NCBI GenBank assembly: GCA_900468065.1
Contig: UBTA01000094.1
Span: forward strand, 22,707 to 86,706
Source of the DNA: Hyphomicrobiales bacterium
Lineage (GTDB): Bacteria > Pseudomonadota > Alphaproteobacteria > Rhizobiales > Rhizobiaceae
Length of the DNA: 64,000 nt
Direction: 5' to 3'
Shown here: positions 1 to 8,981 of the stretch, in pieces
How the letters are laid out: the number at the start of each line of letters is the position of its first letter
Numbering within the stretch: the stretch's first letter is position 1
The notes under the pieces: generated by a model
The model's database searches: none
What the model was told of the DNA's origin: nothing
The model's input: the letters and a program-made list of their open reading frames with translations, nothing else
Program-made: the position numbers and the translations under genes

Positions 1-1
1 G

Positions 2-295
2 ACCGGCCCGTTCGGGCTTTATGCCGGAACGCATGAACCGGTCGAGGAAGGCGGCAATCGGCCACTGTATGCCGTCGTCAACGGATTAGCCGATGTTGCC
101 GGGCAGAGATGGCAGGCTGTCACCTCGTCCGATCCGGCCAAGGTGCTGGCGTTCACGGTAAAGACTGAAACCGGCCGAACGGTCTGGATCGTCAATCTCA
201 CGCCGGAGGAACAGTCCCTCGATGCAACACAACTCAATGTGAGGTCCCTGCCGAGGAAACTGGCTCCATTTGGTGCAACCTGCATCGCCCTTTGA
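2..295 (+). CDS. C-terminal part of a truncated protein (glycosidase/lactonase-like tail)
   Basis: An open frame enters from the left edge and stops at 293-295, giving 97 residues. The fragment ends in a beta-rich tail with the segment VWIVNLTPEEQ followed by LAPFGATCIAL, the kind of C-terminal beta-sandwich seen in glycosidase-like proteins. D-apionate lactonase-type proteins have a comparable tail, but that link is a weak impression and no catalytic part is visible. It converges on the ChrA-like genes. The rest of the gene lies outside the window. Confidence 0.6.
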   Translation, partial: TGPFGLYAGTHEPVEEGGNRPLYAVVNGLADVAGQRWQAVTSSDPAKVLAFTVKTETGRTVWIVNLTPEEQSLDATQLNVRSLPRKLAPFGATCIAL

Positions 296-352
296 GCAAT
301 CAACGAACGCAGAAACCTTGAGAAAGGCTGCACGGTCGCAGGCCCTCGCTCC

Positions 353-886
353 TCACAACTTGCAAATTGCCAATGCCACCGCGCCGCCAAATACGATGAT
401 AACCAGCGTCGGTATGCGCGGAAGGAAAATCAGCACCGCCGCCGCCGCGAACGCGATCAGGACGGAAGACAGAGCCCCGCCCGCAAGCTGGAAGATCGAG
501 ATAACCCCGGCGATGATCAACCCGGTCCCCACGGGCGCCAGTCCTTCGCGCACGGCGCGGTGCCAGCGCTTCTGGCGATGGGCGTTCGACCACCGAAAGA
601 CGCCATAACAGAGCAGCGACGACGGTACGAACAGAGCGAGCGAGGCGATAATGGCGCCTGCCCAGCCGGCGACTTTCCAGCCAATAAGGGTCGCGAGCAT
701 GACGCCGGGTCCTGGTGCCGCCCGCGAAATGGCGAACAATTCCAGAAACTCCGGTGCATTGAGCCACCCGCGTGCCGTTACCACCTGGGTTTCCATGCTG
801 GAGATGATACTGGCACCCCCGCCGATGGAAATCAGCGAGAACGGCACGAAGACGATGATCAGGCCGAGCAACGGATCATCCCGCAT
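353..886 (-). CDS. ChrA-family transporter, second half-size subunit
   Basis: A 177-residue, very hydrophobic protein of the short-chain chromate transporter (CHR) family. It shows the family's N-terminal signature FSLISIGGGASIISSME and the AAPGPGVM segment near residue 58. Short-chain CHR proteins work as pairs of half-size homologues, and the other half is the gene directly upstream, which overlaps this one by 11 bases. Known members export chromate by exchange, but the substrate cannot be read here. This is the last gene of the operon that begins with the RraA-like gene, so a link to peptide or organic-acid uptake is as plausible as metal resistance. Confidence 0.85.
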   Translation of the reverse strand: MRDDPLLGLIIVFVPFSLISIGGGASIISSMETQVVTARGWLNAPEFLELFAISRAAPGPGVMLATLIGWKVAGWAGAIIASLALFVPSSLLCYGVFRWSNAHRQKRWHRAVREGLAPVGTGLIIAGVISIFQLAGGALSSVLIAFAAAAVLIFLPRIPTLVIIVFGGAVALAICKL

Positions 887-1454
887 TGGACCTGTCCTTC
901 CGCTTCCAGCGCAAGGCGATGCTCACTGGGGCAACGCACGCCACAACCGCCAGAAGCGGCCATTTCAACAGACCCACGGTCACCGCCACAACGGCAACCA
1001 CGGCCAATCCGGACAGATGCCGGGACGCCCGGCGCAGGCCGTGCCAGCAGATGACGATGAGAAGACCGGTGGCCGCCGCCGCCACGCCCGCCAGCGTCGC
1101 CTGCAACGGACCGGCATCGGTGATCCGGTCGATGAGGGCGCTAAGGCCTATGACGGCGAAGAAGGGACCGACGAGGAAGCCGAAGGCTCCGGCGATAGCC
1201 CCCGCCGGTCCGCGCAGCTGCTCGCCCATGCAGACGACGAGATTGATGACATTGGCGCCCGGCAACATCTGCGAAATCGCCAGGCTGCTGGCAAAATCAT
1301 CGGCATCGATCCATTTGTGCCGCTCGACGAACTCCTGATACAGCCAGCCCGACAGGCCGCCGCCAAAACTCAACAGGCCGATCTTCAGGCAGACGAGAAA
1401 CAACGACGCCAGCGACGCCGTTTCAAGCGGCTGATGCTGCCGGTCCGCCGTCAT
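876..1454 (-). CDS. ChrA-family transporter, first half-size subunit
   Basis: A 192-residue membrane protein, homologous to its downstream partner. It carries the CHR motif LSFGGGLSGWLYQEF near residues 28-42 and SQMLPGANVINL near residue 65. Such paired half-genes probably assemble as a heterodimer in the inner membrane. The start lies only 6 bases beyond the stop of the upstream ABC ATPase gene, so the pair is almost certainly read from the ABC operon. Chromate efflux is the textbook role of the family, but the context gives no sign of chromate response such as a ChrB regulator. Confidence 0.85.
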   Translation of the reverse strand: MTADRQHQPLETASLASLFLVCLKIGLLSFGGGLSGWLYQEFVERHKWIDADDFASSLAISQMLPGANVINLVVCMGEQLRGPAGAIAGAFGFLVGPFFAVIGLSALIDRITDAGPLQATLAGVAAAATGLLIVICWHGLRRASRHLSGLAVVAVVAVTVGLLKWPLLAVVACVAPVSIALRWKRKDRSNAG

Positions 1455-1460
1455 TCTGTT

Positions 1461-3095
1461 TCACGCCGCATCGGGAAGATGAACCACGCTCGCCGACAAC
1501 AGCCGCTTGGTATAGTCATGCTGTGGGTTGGTGTAGACGCTGACGGTCGGTCCTTGCTCGACGATCTGGCCGCGATACATGACGATCACCGAAGTGGCAA
1601 AATCCCTGACCAGCGCCAGGTCATGGGCGATGAAAATGTAGGACAGACCAAAATCGCGCCGGAGTGTTTTCAAAAGATCGATGACCTGCGCCTGAATGGA
1701 CACGTCAAGCGCTGAGACGGCCTCGTCGCAGACGATCACCTCCGGCTGCAGGGCCAGTGCGCGGGCAATCGCGATGCGCTGCCGCTGCCCGCCGGAAAAC
1801 TGATGGGGATGCCGGTCGATATGATCCGCCTTCATGCCAACGCGTTCCAGAAGCTCGATGGCACGACCGCGCCATTCACGTTTCGGCAGGACATCGGAAT
1901 GGATCGCCCAAGGCTCGGAGACGATCTGGCCGATAGTCATGCGGGGATTAAGGGACGCGGTCGGGTCTTGAAAGACAAACTGCATCCGCCGGCGCACCTT
2001 GAAGGTCTCTGCCCCCGACATCGCATTGAGATCCTTGCCATCAAACCGGATGGTGCCGATTGTCGGACGGTCGAGTCCCAGGAGCATGCGGGCCAGCGTC
2101 GATTTCCCGGATCCTGATTCACCGACAATGCCGAGCGTTTCGCCGCTATGCAGGACAAAACTTGCGTCATCGACGGCCCGCACCGCGTTGGGAGCCGCAT
2201 CAAGCGCCTTGCCCGGAAGAACGCCGTAGATGCGTGAGACGCAGTCCACTTCCAGAAGCGGACGGGCGGTTCTGTCCGTTACTCCTGCCTGTGGATCGAA
2301 ACCATGACGGCCGGGCATCGCGTCCAGAAGCTTGCGCGTATAGGGATGCTGCGGCGCGTTCATGATCTCCGATGCCGTACCGCTTTCGACGACATGGCCG
2401 TTCTGCATCACCACGACACGGTCAGCCACCTGTTCGACGACGCCCAGATCATGTGTGATCAGCACCATGCCCATGCCGCTTTCCGCCTGCAAGGCCTTCA
2501 GAAGGCGAAGCACCTGCGCCTGGACGGTGACGTCGAGCGCGCTGGTCGGCTCGTCGGCAATCAAAAGATCCGGCTCCAGCGCGATCGCCGAGGCGATCAT
2601 GATGCGTTGCCGCTGCCCGCCCGAAAACTGATGCGGATACTGCCGGGCTCGCCGTTCCGGATCGTCGATTCCCACCTTGCGCAGCAGATCAATGACACGC
2701 GCATAGGCGGTGTTGCGATCGACGCCATGGACCCGCAAGGTTTCGGCAATCTGCCATCCAACGGGATAGACCGGGTTGAGCGCCGCCAGCGGATCCTGAA
2801 AGATCATAGAGATGTTCTTGCCGTTGATCTGGCGCCGCTCGGCACGCGGCATCTTCAAAAGATCCTGGCCGCGATAGAGGATTTGCCCGCTCGAAATCAC
2901 AGCCGGCGGCGCATCCACCAGATCGAGCACCGCCGAGGCGCTGACGCTTTTTCCGGATCCGCTTTCCCCGAGGATTGCCAGCGTTTCGCCGGGGTTGACC
3001 GACCAGCTGACATCGTTGACGGCGTGAACCACGCCACGGCGGCTCGGGAAATCGATGCTCAGGTTGCGGATGTCAAGAAGTGGCTGATCAGTCAT
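1461..3095 (-). CDS. Dipeptide/oligopeptide-type ABC transporter, fused double ATPase (DppD-DppF)
   Basis: A 544-residue protein with two complete ABC ATPase domains in tandem. Each has a Walker A GESGSGKS (residues 43-50 and about 325), a signature FSGGQRQR and a Walker B ending in DE. The two halves correspond to the DppD and DppF subunits, and fused forms are common in rhizobia. Each domain ends with the oligopeptide-transporter linker, seen as PQHPYTRKLL in the first half. It powers uptake through the two permeases encoded upstream, overlapping the DppC-like gene by 8 bases. The substrate could be a peptide, an opine or a sugar-like compound. Confidence 0.95.
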   Translation of the reverse strand: MTDQPLLDIRNLSIDFPSRRGVVHAVNDVSWSVNPGETLAILGESGSGKSVSASAVLDLVDAPPAVISSGQILYRGQDLLKMPRAERRQINGKNISMIFQDPLAALNPVYPVGWQIAETLRVHGVDRNTAYARVIDLLRKVGIDDPERRARQYPHQFSGGQRQRIMIASAIALEPDLLIADEPTSALDVTVQAQVLRLLKALQAESGMGMVLITHDLGVVEQVADRVVVMQNGHVVESGTASEIMNAPQHPYTRKLLDAMPGRHGFDPQAGVTDRTARPLLEVDCVSRIYGVLPGKALDAAPNAVRAVDDASFVLHSGETLGIVGESGSGKSTLARMLLGLDRPTIGTIRFDGKDLNAMSGAETFKVRRRMQFVFQDPTASLNPRMTIGQIVSEPWAIHSDVLPKREWRGRAIELLERVGMKADHIDRHPHQFSGGQRQRIAIARALALQPEVIVCDEAVSALDVSIQAQVIDLLKTLRRDFGLSYIFIAHDLALVRDFATSVIVMYRGQIVEQGPTVSVYTNPQHDYTKRLLSASVVHLPDAA

Positions 3096-4014
3096 GTCTG
3101 CTCACCGTTGTCTGGAGGCGCCAGCGTTCGACCGGATCGGTCACTACACGGAGCCAGTTGGAAAGGAGGTTGAGGGCCATAGTCACCAGCATGATGGCAA
3201 CGCCCGGCCAGAAGGCCAGCCACCAGGCGGACCCCAGATAGTTGCGGCCATCGGCAACCATCAGGCCCCAGGTGACCTCCGGCGGCTGGATGCCAATGCC
3301 TAAGAAGCTCAGGCCCGATTCCACCAGCATCACGAAGGCGATTTCAAGCGCCGCGAGATTGATGACCGTCGGCAGCACCATCGGCGCGATATGCCGTAGA
3401 AGAATACGGTCGGTCCTCGCCCCCATCGCCCGGGCTGCGGTCACGAACATCCGTTCCTTGATTTCCAGCACCTCCGCGCGAACGGTGCGCAGGAAAATCG
3501 GGATGCGGGAAATTGCCAGAACGAAGATGACGTTGGTGATGCCGGGATCAAAGACGAACAACACGATTACGGCGAGCAGCATCGACGGAAAGCTCATGAT
3601 TGCATCGGCCAGCCGCAGCAGCAGCGCACTGACCCAGCCGCCCTTGTAACCGGCGATCAGCCCGAACAGGCCGCCGAGCACCAGCGACAGACAGACCGCG
3701 CTTGTCGCAATCACCATTGTATTCTGGCTGGCAACGATGATACGTGCCAGAAGGCTCCGGCCGAGCGCATCAGCCCCGAGAAAGAACATCCATCCCTTGT
3801 CGATCGAGAACGGTGGCGCATTGCGCGCCATCAGATTGACGGCGCGCGCCTTGTCGGCCAGCAGCCAGGGACCGAGCAGCACGCAGACGAGCACGATCAG
3901 AAGCAAGATTGCCGAAAGCGTCGCCAACTTGTCGCGCCATAACAGGCCGATGGCGTCTCTGAAGCCGGAGGAAGTTGCGGACGTTTGCAGCGTGAGCGAG
4001 ACGGGAGCGTTCAT
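3088..4014 (-). CDS. ABC transporter permease, DppC/OppC type
   Basis: An inner-membrane permease of 308 residues starting at MNAPVSLTLQ; upstream codons in the frame overlap the DppB-like gene and are not expected to be used. It has a cytoplasmic N-terminus, one early membrane span, a periplasmic loop with the DppC-type DALGRSLLARI segment, and the EAA-type coupling loop ARAMGARTDRILLRH. It pairs with the adjacent DppB-like subunit. The start is separated from that gene's stop by a single base, which suggests translational coupling. Confidence 0.95.
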   Translation of the reverse strand: MNAPVSLTLQTSATSSGFRDAIGLLWRDKLATLSAILLLIVLVCVLLGPWLLADKARAVNLMARNAPPFSIDKGWMFFLGADALGRSLLARIIVASQNTMVIATSAVCLSLVLGGLFGLIAGYKGGWVSALLLRLADAIMSFPSMLLAVIVLFVFDPGITNVIFVLAISRIPIFLRTVRAEVLEIKERMFVTAARAMGARTDRILLRHIAPMVLPTVINLAALEIAFVMLVESGLSFLGIGIQPPEVTWGLMVADGRNYLGSAWWLAFWPGVAIMLVTMALNLLSNWLRVVTDPVERWRLQTTVSRHD

Positions 4015-4015
4015 C

Positions 4016-4933
4016 TCAGCTGTACCGGATACGCGGATCGACAAGGGCATAGGTGATATCCACGATGATGTTGATGATGAACACGGCAAGCGCCGTGACG
4101 AGAACGGCCGCCTGAATGACGGCGAAGTCGCGCAGCATGACCGAGTCGATCATCAGCTTGCCGATACCGGGGAAACCGAACACAGTTTCGACGATAACAG
4201 CGCCATTGACGATGCCGGCGGCCTGGTCGCTGGCAACGGTGATTACCGGCAGCAATCCATTTCTGAGCGCATGGACGAACACGATCGCTCGCGACCCCAC
4301 GCCCTTGGCGCGGGCCGTCTTGATATAGGCAGACGACAGGGCGGTCATCATCGAAGTACGCACGACCTGAACCAAGACGCCGGTGGGGCGCAGCATGAGG
4401 ACGGCGACGGGCAGAACCCAATGCAGCGGCGTACCGGTTCCGGACGTCGGCAGAACCCGCAGCGTCACGGCAAAGACGAGCACACCGACGATCGCCACCC
4501 AGAAATTGGGCGTGCTGGCACCGATCAGCGAGATGAAGCTGGCGAGGCGGTCGAACACACCGCCGGGCCGGAAGGCAGCCAGCGAACCGGTAACGATAGA
4601 AAGCAGCAGTACCAGCGGCATGGTGATCGCAGCCAGCGTCAGCGTGGTCGGAAACGCCTGCAGAACGACCTCGACGGCAGGACGGGAAAACTGCAGCGAC
4701 TGCCCCATATCGAAATGCAGCAGGCCCCAGAAAAACCGGCCAAACTGGACATAGAGCGGATCGTTAAAACCGAGCTGCTCGTTGAACTGGTTGCGGACCT
4801 CGAGCGAGGCGTCCTGTGGCAAATAGAGATCTGCGGGCGAGCCGGTCATTCTGGCCAGAAAGAAGACCAGGATGATGAGAACGACAAGCGAAAAGACGCT
4901 CTGCAACGACCGCTTGAAAATGAAAGAACCCAT
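4016..4933 (-). CDS. ABC transporter permease, DppB/OppB type
   Basis: A 305-residue permease. The start MGSFIFKRSLQ was chosen because GGAGGAGG lies directly upstream with good spacing. Family signs are the N-terminal span with FFLARMTGSPADLYLP, the EAA loop KTARAKGVGSRAIVFVHALRN, and a C-terminus at DPRIRYS, the usual end of DppB proteins. It forms the translocation pore with the DppC-like subunit. A 119-base gap separates it from the binding-protein gene upstream. Confidence 0.95.
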   Translation of the reverse strand: MGSFIFKRSLQSVFSLVVLIILVFFLARMTGSPADLYLPQDASLEVRNQFNEQLGFNDPLYVQFGRFFWGLLHFDMGQSLQFSRPAVEVVLQAFPTTLTLAAITMPLVLLLSIVTGSLAAFRPGGVFDRLASFISLIGASTPNFWVAIVGVLVFAVTLRVLPTSGTGTPLHWVLPVAVLMLRPTGVLVQVVRTSMMTALSSAYIKTARAKGVGSRAIVFVHALRNGLLPVITVASDQAAGIVNGAVIVETVFGFPGIGKLMIDSVMLRDFAVIQAAVLVTALAVFIINIIVDITYALVDPRIRYS

Positions 4934-5052
4934 ATCAGCCTCCTCCGCCGGATGTGGATTGAGCCCTTGAACTGGCGCGGTCATACCGCGGCAAGGCAAG
5001 CGCGTCTCGGGACAGGCGGCGGATGCAAACGCACCCGCCCGCCCGGATCTGA

Positions 5053-6567
5053 TCAGTTCAACTTGAGCTTTGCGAGCTGCAATTCGACCGCATTGGCAAT
5101 CGTCGGCGTGAAGTCCAGGCGTTTGCCGACCCGCATATAGTTGACCATGTGGAAAAGCGGTACGTCGGCGACGATGTCTTCGTAGATGCGGCGAAAGACC
5201 TCGTTGTATTCTTCTGCGCGCTTGGCTCCGGCCTGAGTGCCCGCATCGACGATCAGGGCGTCGAGATCGGCGTCATGCAGTTCGCTCTGGCGGCCATTGG
5301 AATGGTACTTGAAGAACGCCGTGAAGGCCGCATCGCCGCTGTTGTTGTCGTGCATCGTCAAAAAGACGTTGGGCTGGCGATCCTCGGCAAAGGGCTTGTT
5401 GGCCATCTTCAACCATTGAGACATCTCGAGATTGTCGAGCTTGATGGTGAAGCCGACACTGCGCAGCATCTCGGCCGCCGCCTCGACGAACTCGTTGCTG
5501 TTGGCAAACATCGCCGGCCGGCCGATCATGCGGATTTCGCGGTCGACATCGACACCATCGGCCTTGGCCTGAGCGAGCAGCGCCTTGGCCTGCTCGGGAT
5601 CGTAGGGCCATGGTTTCAGATTGGCGTTAAAGCCGAGAACGCTGGGGCCAACCTGCTGCATCGCAAGCTCGGCCTTGTCGCTGATGATACTGCCAAGAAA
5701 TGCCTGGCGATCGATCGCCAGGTTGATTGCCTTGCGGACGCGAACATCGTTCAGCGGCGGTATATCCACCGAAAGCCGGAACAGGGCGCTGTCGGAGTTC
5801 GGATAGACCTTGTCGGTTTCCGGGTTGATCGCATCCTGGGGCGCGATCGAAAACGCCAGGTCCGCCTCGCCAGTCTCGACCATCGCGGCTGCGACGGACG
5901 ATTCGCTGCGCCAGACATAGGTCGCCTTGTCGATCAGCGGCTTGTTACCCCAATAGGCGTCACTGCGGATAAGAACCACATTCTCGCCCTGCGTCCAGTG
6001 ATCGAACTTGTAGGGGCCGGTGCCAATCGGCGTGGCGGTATATTCGCCCTTCGGTGTGTTCACCGAAGAGATCGCCAGCTGGGCAAGCAACGTCGGCAGG
6101 ATCGGTACCGCCGTCTTTGTGGTAAACTTCACCGTATGGGCGTCGATTTCCGTGGCCTTCACATCGGTACCATCTAGATATTTGGTCCGAGTGATGCAGG
6201 TCAGCGCCGGATCGTTTGTGCGTTCAAGCGAATGAATGACTGCCTTGGCATCGAATGGCGTGCCGTCATGGAAGGTGACCCCCTGCCGCAGCTTGAAGAC
6301 CCACTCCGTCGGCGCCGTCTGTTCCCAGCTTTCCGCCAGGCGTGGCAAGGTGGTCCGATTGGTATAGTCGAGCTCCACGAGCGTCTCGACGACATTCTGC
6401 TTAATGATGCGACCGATCACCGATCGGGGCGTTTCGCACGGATCGAGCCGGTCAGGTCCGGCGGGCAGCACGATGGTCACCGCGGTGGCATCCTCAGCCT
6501 TTGCGGAAGTCAGCGGGGCGATCAGGGTGGCAGAAACGGCCACCAGCATGGGTTTCCAGAAATTCAA
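5053..6567 (-). CDS. ABC transporter periplasmic substrate-binding protein, family 5 (DppA-like)
   Basis: A secreted solute-binding protein of about 504 residues. A TTG start at 6567 is preferred because AGGAGA sits six bases upstream of it; an ATG at 6580-6582 in the same frame has no good ribosome site. The N-terminus is a signal peptide ending near TSAKAED. Family 5 features include DPCETPRSVIGRIIKQNV, the GVTFHDGTPFDAKAVIHSLER block and GTGPYKFDHW. It should deliver the ligand to the DppB/C-like permeases. Family 5 proteins bind peptides, opines, nickel complexes or oligosaccharides, and the ligand cannot be called from sequence. Confidence 0.93.
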   Translation of the reverse strand: MNFWKPMLVAVSATLIAPLTSAKAEDATAVTIVLPAGPDRLDPCETPRSVIGRIIKQNVVETLVELDYTNRTTLPRLAESWEQTAPTEWVFKLRQGVTFHDGTPFDAKAVIHSLERTNDPALTCITRTKYLDGTDVKATEIDAHTVKFTTKTAVPILPTLLAQLAISSVNTPKGEYTATPIGTGPYKFDHWTQGENVVLIRSDAYWGNKPLIDKATYVWRSESSVAAAMVETGEADLAFSIAPQDAINPETDKVYPNSDSALFRLSVDIPPLNDVRVRKAINLAIDRQAFLGSIISDKAELAMQQVGPSVLGFNANLKPWPYDPEQAKALLAQAKADGVDVDREIRMIGRPAMFANSNEFVEAAAEMLRSVGFTIKLDNLEMSQWLKMANKPFAEDRQPNVFLTMHDNNSGDAAFTAFFKYHSNGRQSELHDADLDALIVDAGTQAGAKRAEEYNEVFRRIYEDIVADVPLFHMVNYMRVGKRLDFTPTIANAVELQLAKLKLN

Positions 6568-6603
6568 CGACGTTCTCCTCATTGTCGGTAGAATTTTGCG
6601 TGT

Positions 6604-7233
6604 TCAGGCCTTGACCAGCTGAAGCCGCGCTTCCTTGAACTTGGCGATCTTCAAACGCTCCCGCTCCTCCTGGGCGCGTATTGCTGGCAGGATGTTTTCA
6701 GCCGTTTGCGGCGACAGGGCGACGATGCCGTCCTCGTCGCCGACGACGAGATCACCAGGATGGACGACCAGCCCGCCGATGCTGACCGGAACATTGATCG
6801 AGCCCGGCCCGTTCTTGTAAGGCCCCTTGTGGGTCACGCCGCGGGCATAGCATGGCAGCTCGGATGCGCGGATCGCCGCGACATCGCGGATCGCACCGTC
6901 GATGACGAAGCCGGCCACACCGATCGATTCCGCATGGGTCAGGATGATTTCGCCGATCAGCGCCTGGCTGATATCCCCACCGCCATCGACGACGATCACA
7001 TCGCCGCGCCGGGCAACTTTGAGGGCGGCATGAATGGCAAGATTGTCGCCGTTGCGGGTCTTGACCGTCAACGCGGTCCCGATAAGCTGACCACCCTTGT
7101 GATAAGGTAGAATGCCGGTGGCGCCCGGCAGACGCGCCATATTATCGCTGATGATCGATGTAGCGACGCCACGGAATTCGGATAGCAAATCCTGGGCAAC
7201 CGGTTTGGGGGCCGCATTTTCTTCGACTGACAT
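6604..7233 (-). CDS. RraA-family protein (HMG/CHA aldolase or oxaloacetate decarboxylase type)
   Basis: A 209-residue cytosolic protein. The start MSVEENAAPK was chosen for the strong GAGGAGG just upstream. Family motifs are ARRGDVIVVDGGGD, GVAGFVIDGAIRD and VHPGDLVVGDEDGIV, the conserved core of RraA-like/demethylmenaquinone-methyltransferase-like proteins. The G-x(20)-R-D pattern of metal-dependent pyruvate aldolases and oxaloacetate decarboxylases is present. It is the first gene of the transporter operon, so cleavage or decarboxylation of the imported compound, or of its breakdown product, is more likely than RNase E control. Confidence 0.88.
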   Translation of the reverse strand: MSVEENAAPKPVAQDLLSEFRGVATSIISDNMARLPGATGILPYHKGGQLIGTALTVKTRNGDNLAIHAALKVARRGDVIVVDGGGDISQALIGEIILTHAESIGVAGFVIDGAIRDVAAIRASELPCYARGVTHKGPYKNGPGSINVPVSIGGLVVHPGDLVVGDEDGIVALSPQTAENILPAIRAQEERERLKIAKFKEARLQLVKA

Positions 7234-7304
7234 TTGTCCTCCTCGGCAACCTTCTCCTCGGCTGCTCAACTTGTCCGTCAGATTACGCTTGCATACCCAA
7301 GCAA

Positions 7305-7340
7305 AAAAGCGATATTTTCTACTTAAATTAAATCGCTTTT
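7305..7340. promoter_or_regulatory. Candidate LysR operator between divergent genes
   Basis: A 9-bp inverted repeat, AAAAGCGAT (7305-7313) and ATCGCTTTT (7332-7340), lies in the 118-base region between the RraA-operon start and the LysR gene. A second, shorter repeat GCTTG/CAAGC occurs at 7287-7302. Divergent LysR regulators usually bind such sites to repress themselves and activate the neighbouring operon. Binding is inferred. Confidence 0.55.
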
Positions 7341-7351
7341 ATTCATCAATC

Positions 7352-8257
7352 ATGTTCACACTGAAACAAATGGAAGCCCTTTATTGGGTCGCGACGCTGG
7401 GTAGCTTCGAGGCTGCCGGGTCCTATCTGAACGTTACCCAGTCGACAATTTCCAAGCGCATCGGCGAACTTGAGGCCCGGTTTTCGGCACCGCTGTTCGA
7501 TCGCTCGAGCCGTCAGTCGGTGCTGACGAGCAAAGGCCAAGATATCAAGGATATAGCCGAGCAGATGCTGCGGCTGAACGACCGGCTGACACTGACCGCG
7601 CGCACGTCGAATGCGCCGCCCTTCCGGTTCCGGCTCGGGGTGACCGATCTCGTCGCCCTGTCCTGGCTGCCGCAATTGCTGGCAACCATCCTCGAAAAGC
7701 ATCCGGGCATCACGCTGGAGCCGGAGATCGACCTGACATCCGGTCTTCTCAACCGTCTGACCGAGCGCAAGATCGATTTCGTCATATGCCCGCGCGTCAC
7801 CCAGCACCCGCAATTCGTCAATATGCGGCTCGGCGAGATCGAACTCGTCTGGATGTGCAGCCCGAAGATCTATAACGGCACCGGCGTCCTTGAAAAACAG
7901 GAAATGTTGAAATATCCGCTGCTCATCCAATCGGTTGGCTCGATGCTTCGGCCCATCCTCAACGACGTCATCGACAATCCGAGACTGCCGTTCGGCAAGA
8001 CGATTTCCTGCAACAACATGTCGGCCCTTGCCGAATTGGCGGCATACGGCCTGGGCATCACCATACTGCCGAAGACATTTTTCAGCCGCTATGTCGAAGA
8101 CGGCCGCCTGCACATCATGAAGTCGGAGTTCGAACTGCCCAAGCTCGAATATTTCATCACCTACCGCAACGACTATAACGGCGCCTTCTTCGAGGAGATC
8201 GCCTTGATGTGCCGCGACATCTGCGATTTTACCAAGGCCTTGAACAAGGAGGCGTAG
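7352..8257 (+). CDS. LysR-family transcriptional regulator
   Basis: A 301-residue regulator starting at MFTLKQMEALYWVATLG. The N-terminal winged helix covers roughly residues 1-60 (SFEAAGSYLNVTQSTISKRI), followed by a LysR substrate-binding domain from about residue 90. It is divergent from the RraA/ABC/ChrA operon, the classic arrangement for its direct regulator, and the inducer is probably the imported compound or its product. In-frame codons upstream of the ATG at 7352 run through the intergenic region and were rejected as start sites. Confidence 0.93.
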   Translation: MFTLKQMEALYWVATLGSFEAAGSYLNVTQSTISKRIGELEARFSAPLFDRSSRQSVLTSKGQDIKDIAEQMLRLNDRLTLTARTSNAPPFRFRLGVTDLVALSWLPQLLATILEKHPGITLEPEIDLTSGLLNRLTERKIDFVICPRVTQHPQFVNMRLGEIELVWMCSPKIYNGTGVLEKQEMLKYPLLIQSVGSMLRPILNDVIDNPRLPFGKTISCNNMSALAELAAYGLGITILPKTFFSRYVEDGRLHIMKSEFELPKLEYFITYRNDYNGAFFEEIALMCRDICDFTKALNKEA

Positions 8258-8291
8258 GCATCATGTCTCGTCAACGTTCACAACAGGAACA

Positions 8292-8786
8292 ATGGAAACT
8301 CATCATACCGAACTCCAACTCTTCGCCGACGGTTGTTGTGATCCGCTTTCAGCACAAGGCGGCTGGGCATTCGTGGCTTACCGTCACGGGTCGGAAATCG
8401 CTTCCGACTTCGGAAAAGTCTTGCAGACCACAAACAACTCGACGGAGCTCGTTGCCGTGCTCAAGGCGGCGCTATGGATTAACGGCACGGCACTGGGCGC
8501 ACCCGCAGTCATCTGGTCCGATTCCGTCTACGCCGTTAAAGGCTGCAATCACTGGCGGCATATCTGGGTGAACAACGGCTGGAAGAAAATCGTTCCTCAG
8601 GCGGACGCCAGAAGCCGGCCCATCGCCAACAAAGCGCTTTGGAAGGCGGTCGACCTTCAATTGCGCCAGAACCCGCTTTTGACGGTGGCCTGGTGCAAAG
8701 GACATGCAGGTCTTGTTGGCAACGAACGCGCAGATGAACTTGCGCAAACCGGCCGCCTCTCAAACCGGCACAGCGAATGCATGTGA
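8292..8786 (+). CDS. RNase HI-like protein
   Basis: A 164-residue protein with the RNase H fold signature: an early ELQLFADGCCD strand (first catalytic Asp), TTNNSTELVAVLKAA (catalytic Glu), IWSDSVYAV (second Asp) and the C-terminal WCKGHAGLVGNERADELA (His, Asn, Asp). All four acidic catalytic positions appear intact. RNase HI cleaves RNA in RNA:DNA hybrids. It lies 34 bases after the LysR gene, although a functional link is unlikely. Rhizobia normally have a separate housekeeping rnhA elsewhere, so this is probably a paralogue. Confidence 0.85.
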   Translation: METHHTELQLFADGCCDPLSAQGGWAFVAYRHGSEIASDFGKVLQTTNNSTELVAVLKAALWINGTALGAPAVIWSDSVYAVKGCNHWRHIWVNNGWKKIVPQADARSRPIANKALWKAVDLQLRQNPLLTVAWCKGHAGLVGNERADELAQTGRLSNRHSECM

Positions 8787-8934
8787 CCGTGAGCGCTGGC
8801 ATGTCCGGCGCCGGAAAGAAGCGGATGCCGGCCACGTGTCATGAGTTTTTCTTCGTGTGACCGTTGACGCGCTTCCCCCCGGCTCTATCTGCCGGTGGTC
8901 GCTAACGAGGAGCGACACACCAGGCCTGGCCTGT

Positions 8935-8964
8935 GAGAACCGGAAGAGCGGGCGTCCGGTTCTC
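8935..8964 (+). other. Strong hairpin in the leader of the small membrane protein gene
   Basis: A perfect 10-bp stem, GAGAACCGGA / TCCGGTTCTC, with a 10-base loop ends 17 bases before the start codon at 8982. The perfect palindrome CCAGGCCTGG (8920-8929) lies just in front of it. No T-run follows, so it is not a simple terminator. It could be a translational control element. Confidence 0.5.
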
Positions 8965-8981
8965 GAATTCAGGGGGATTTG

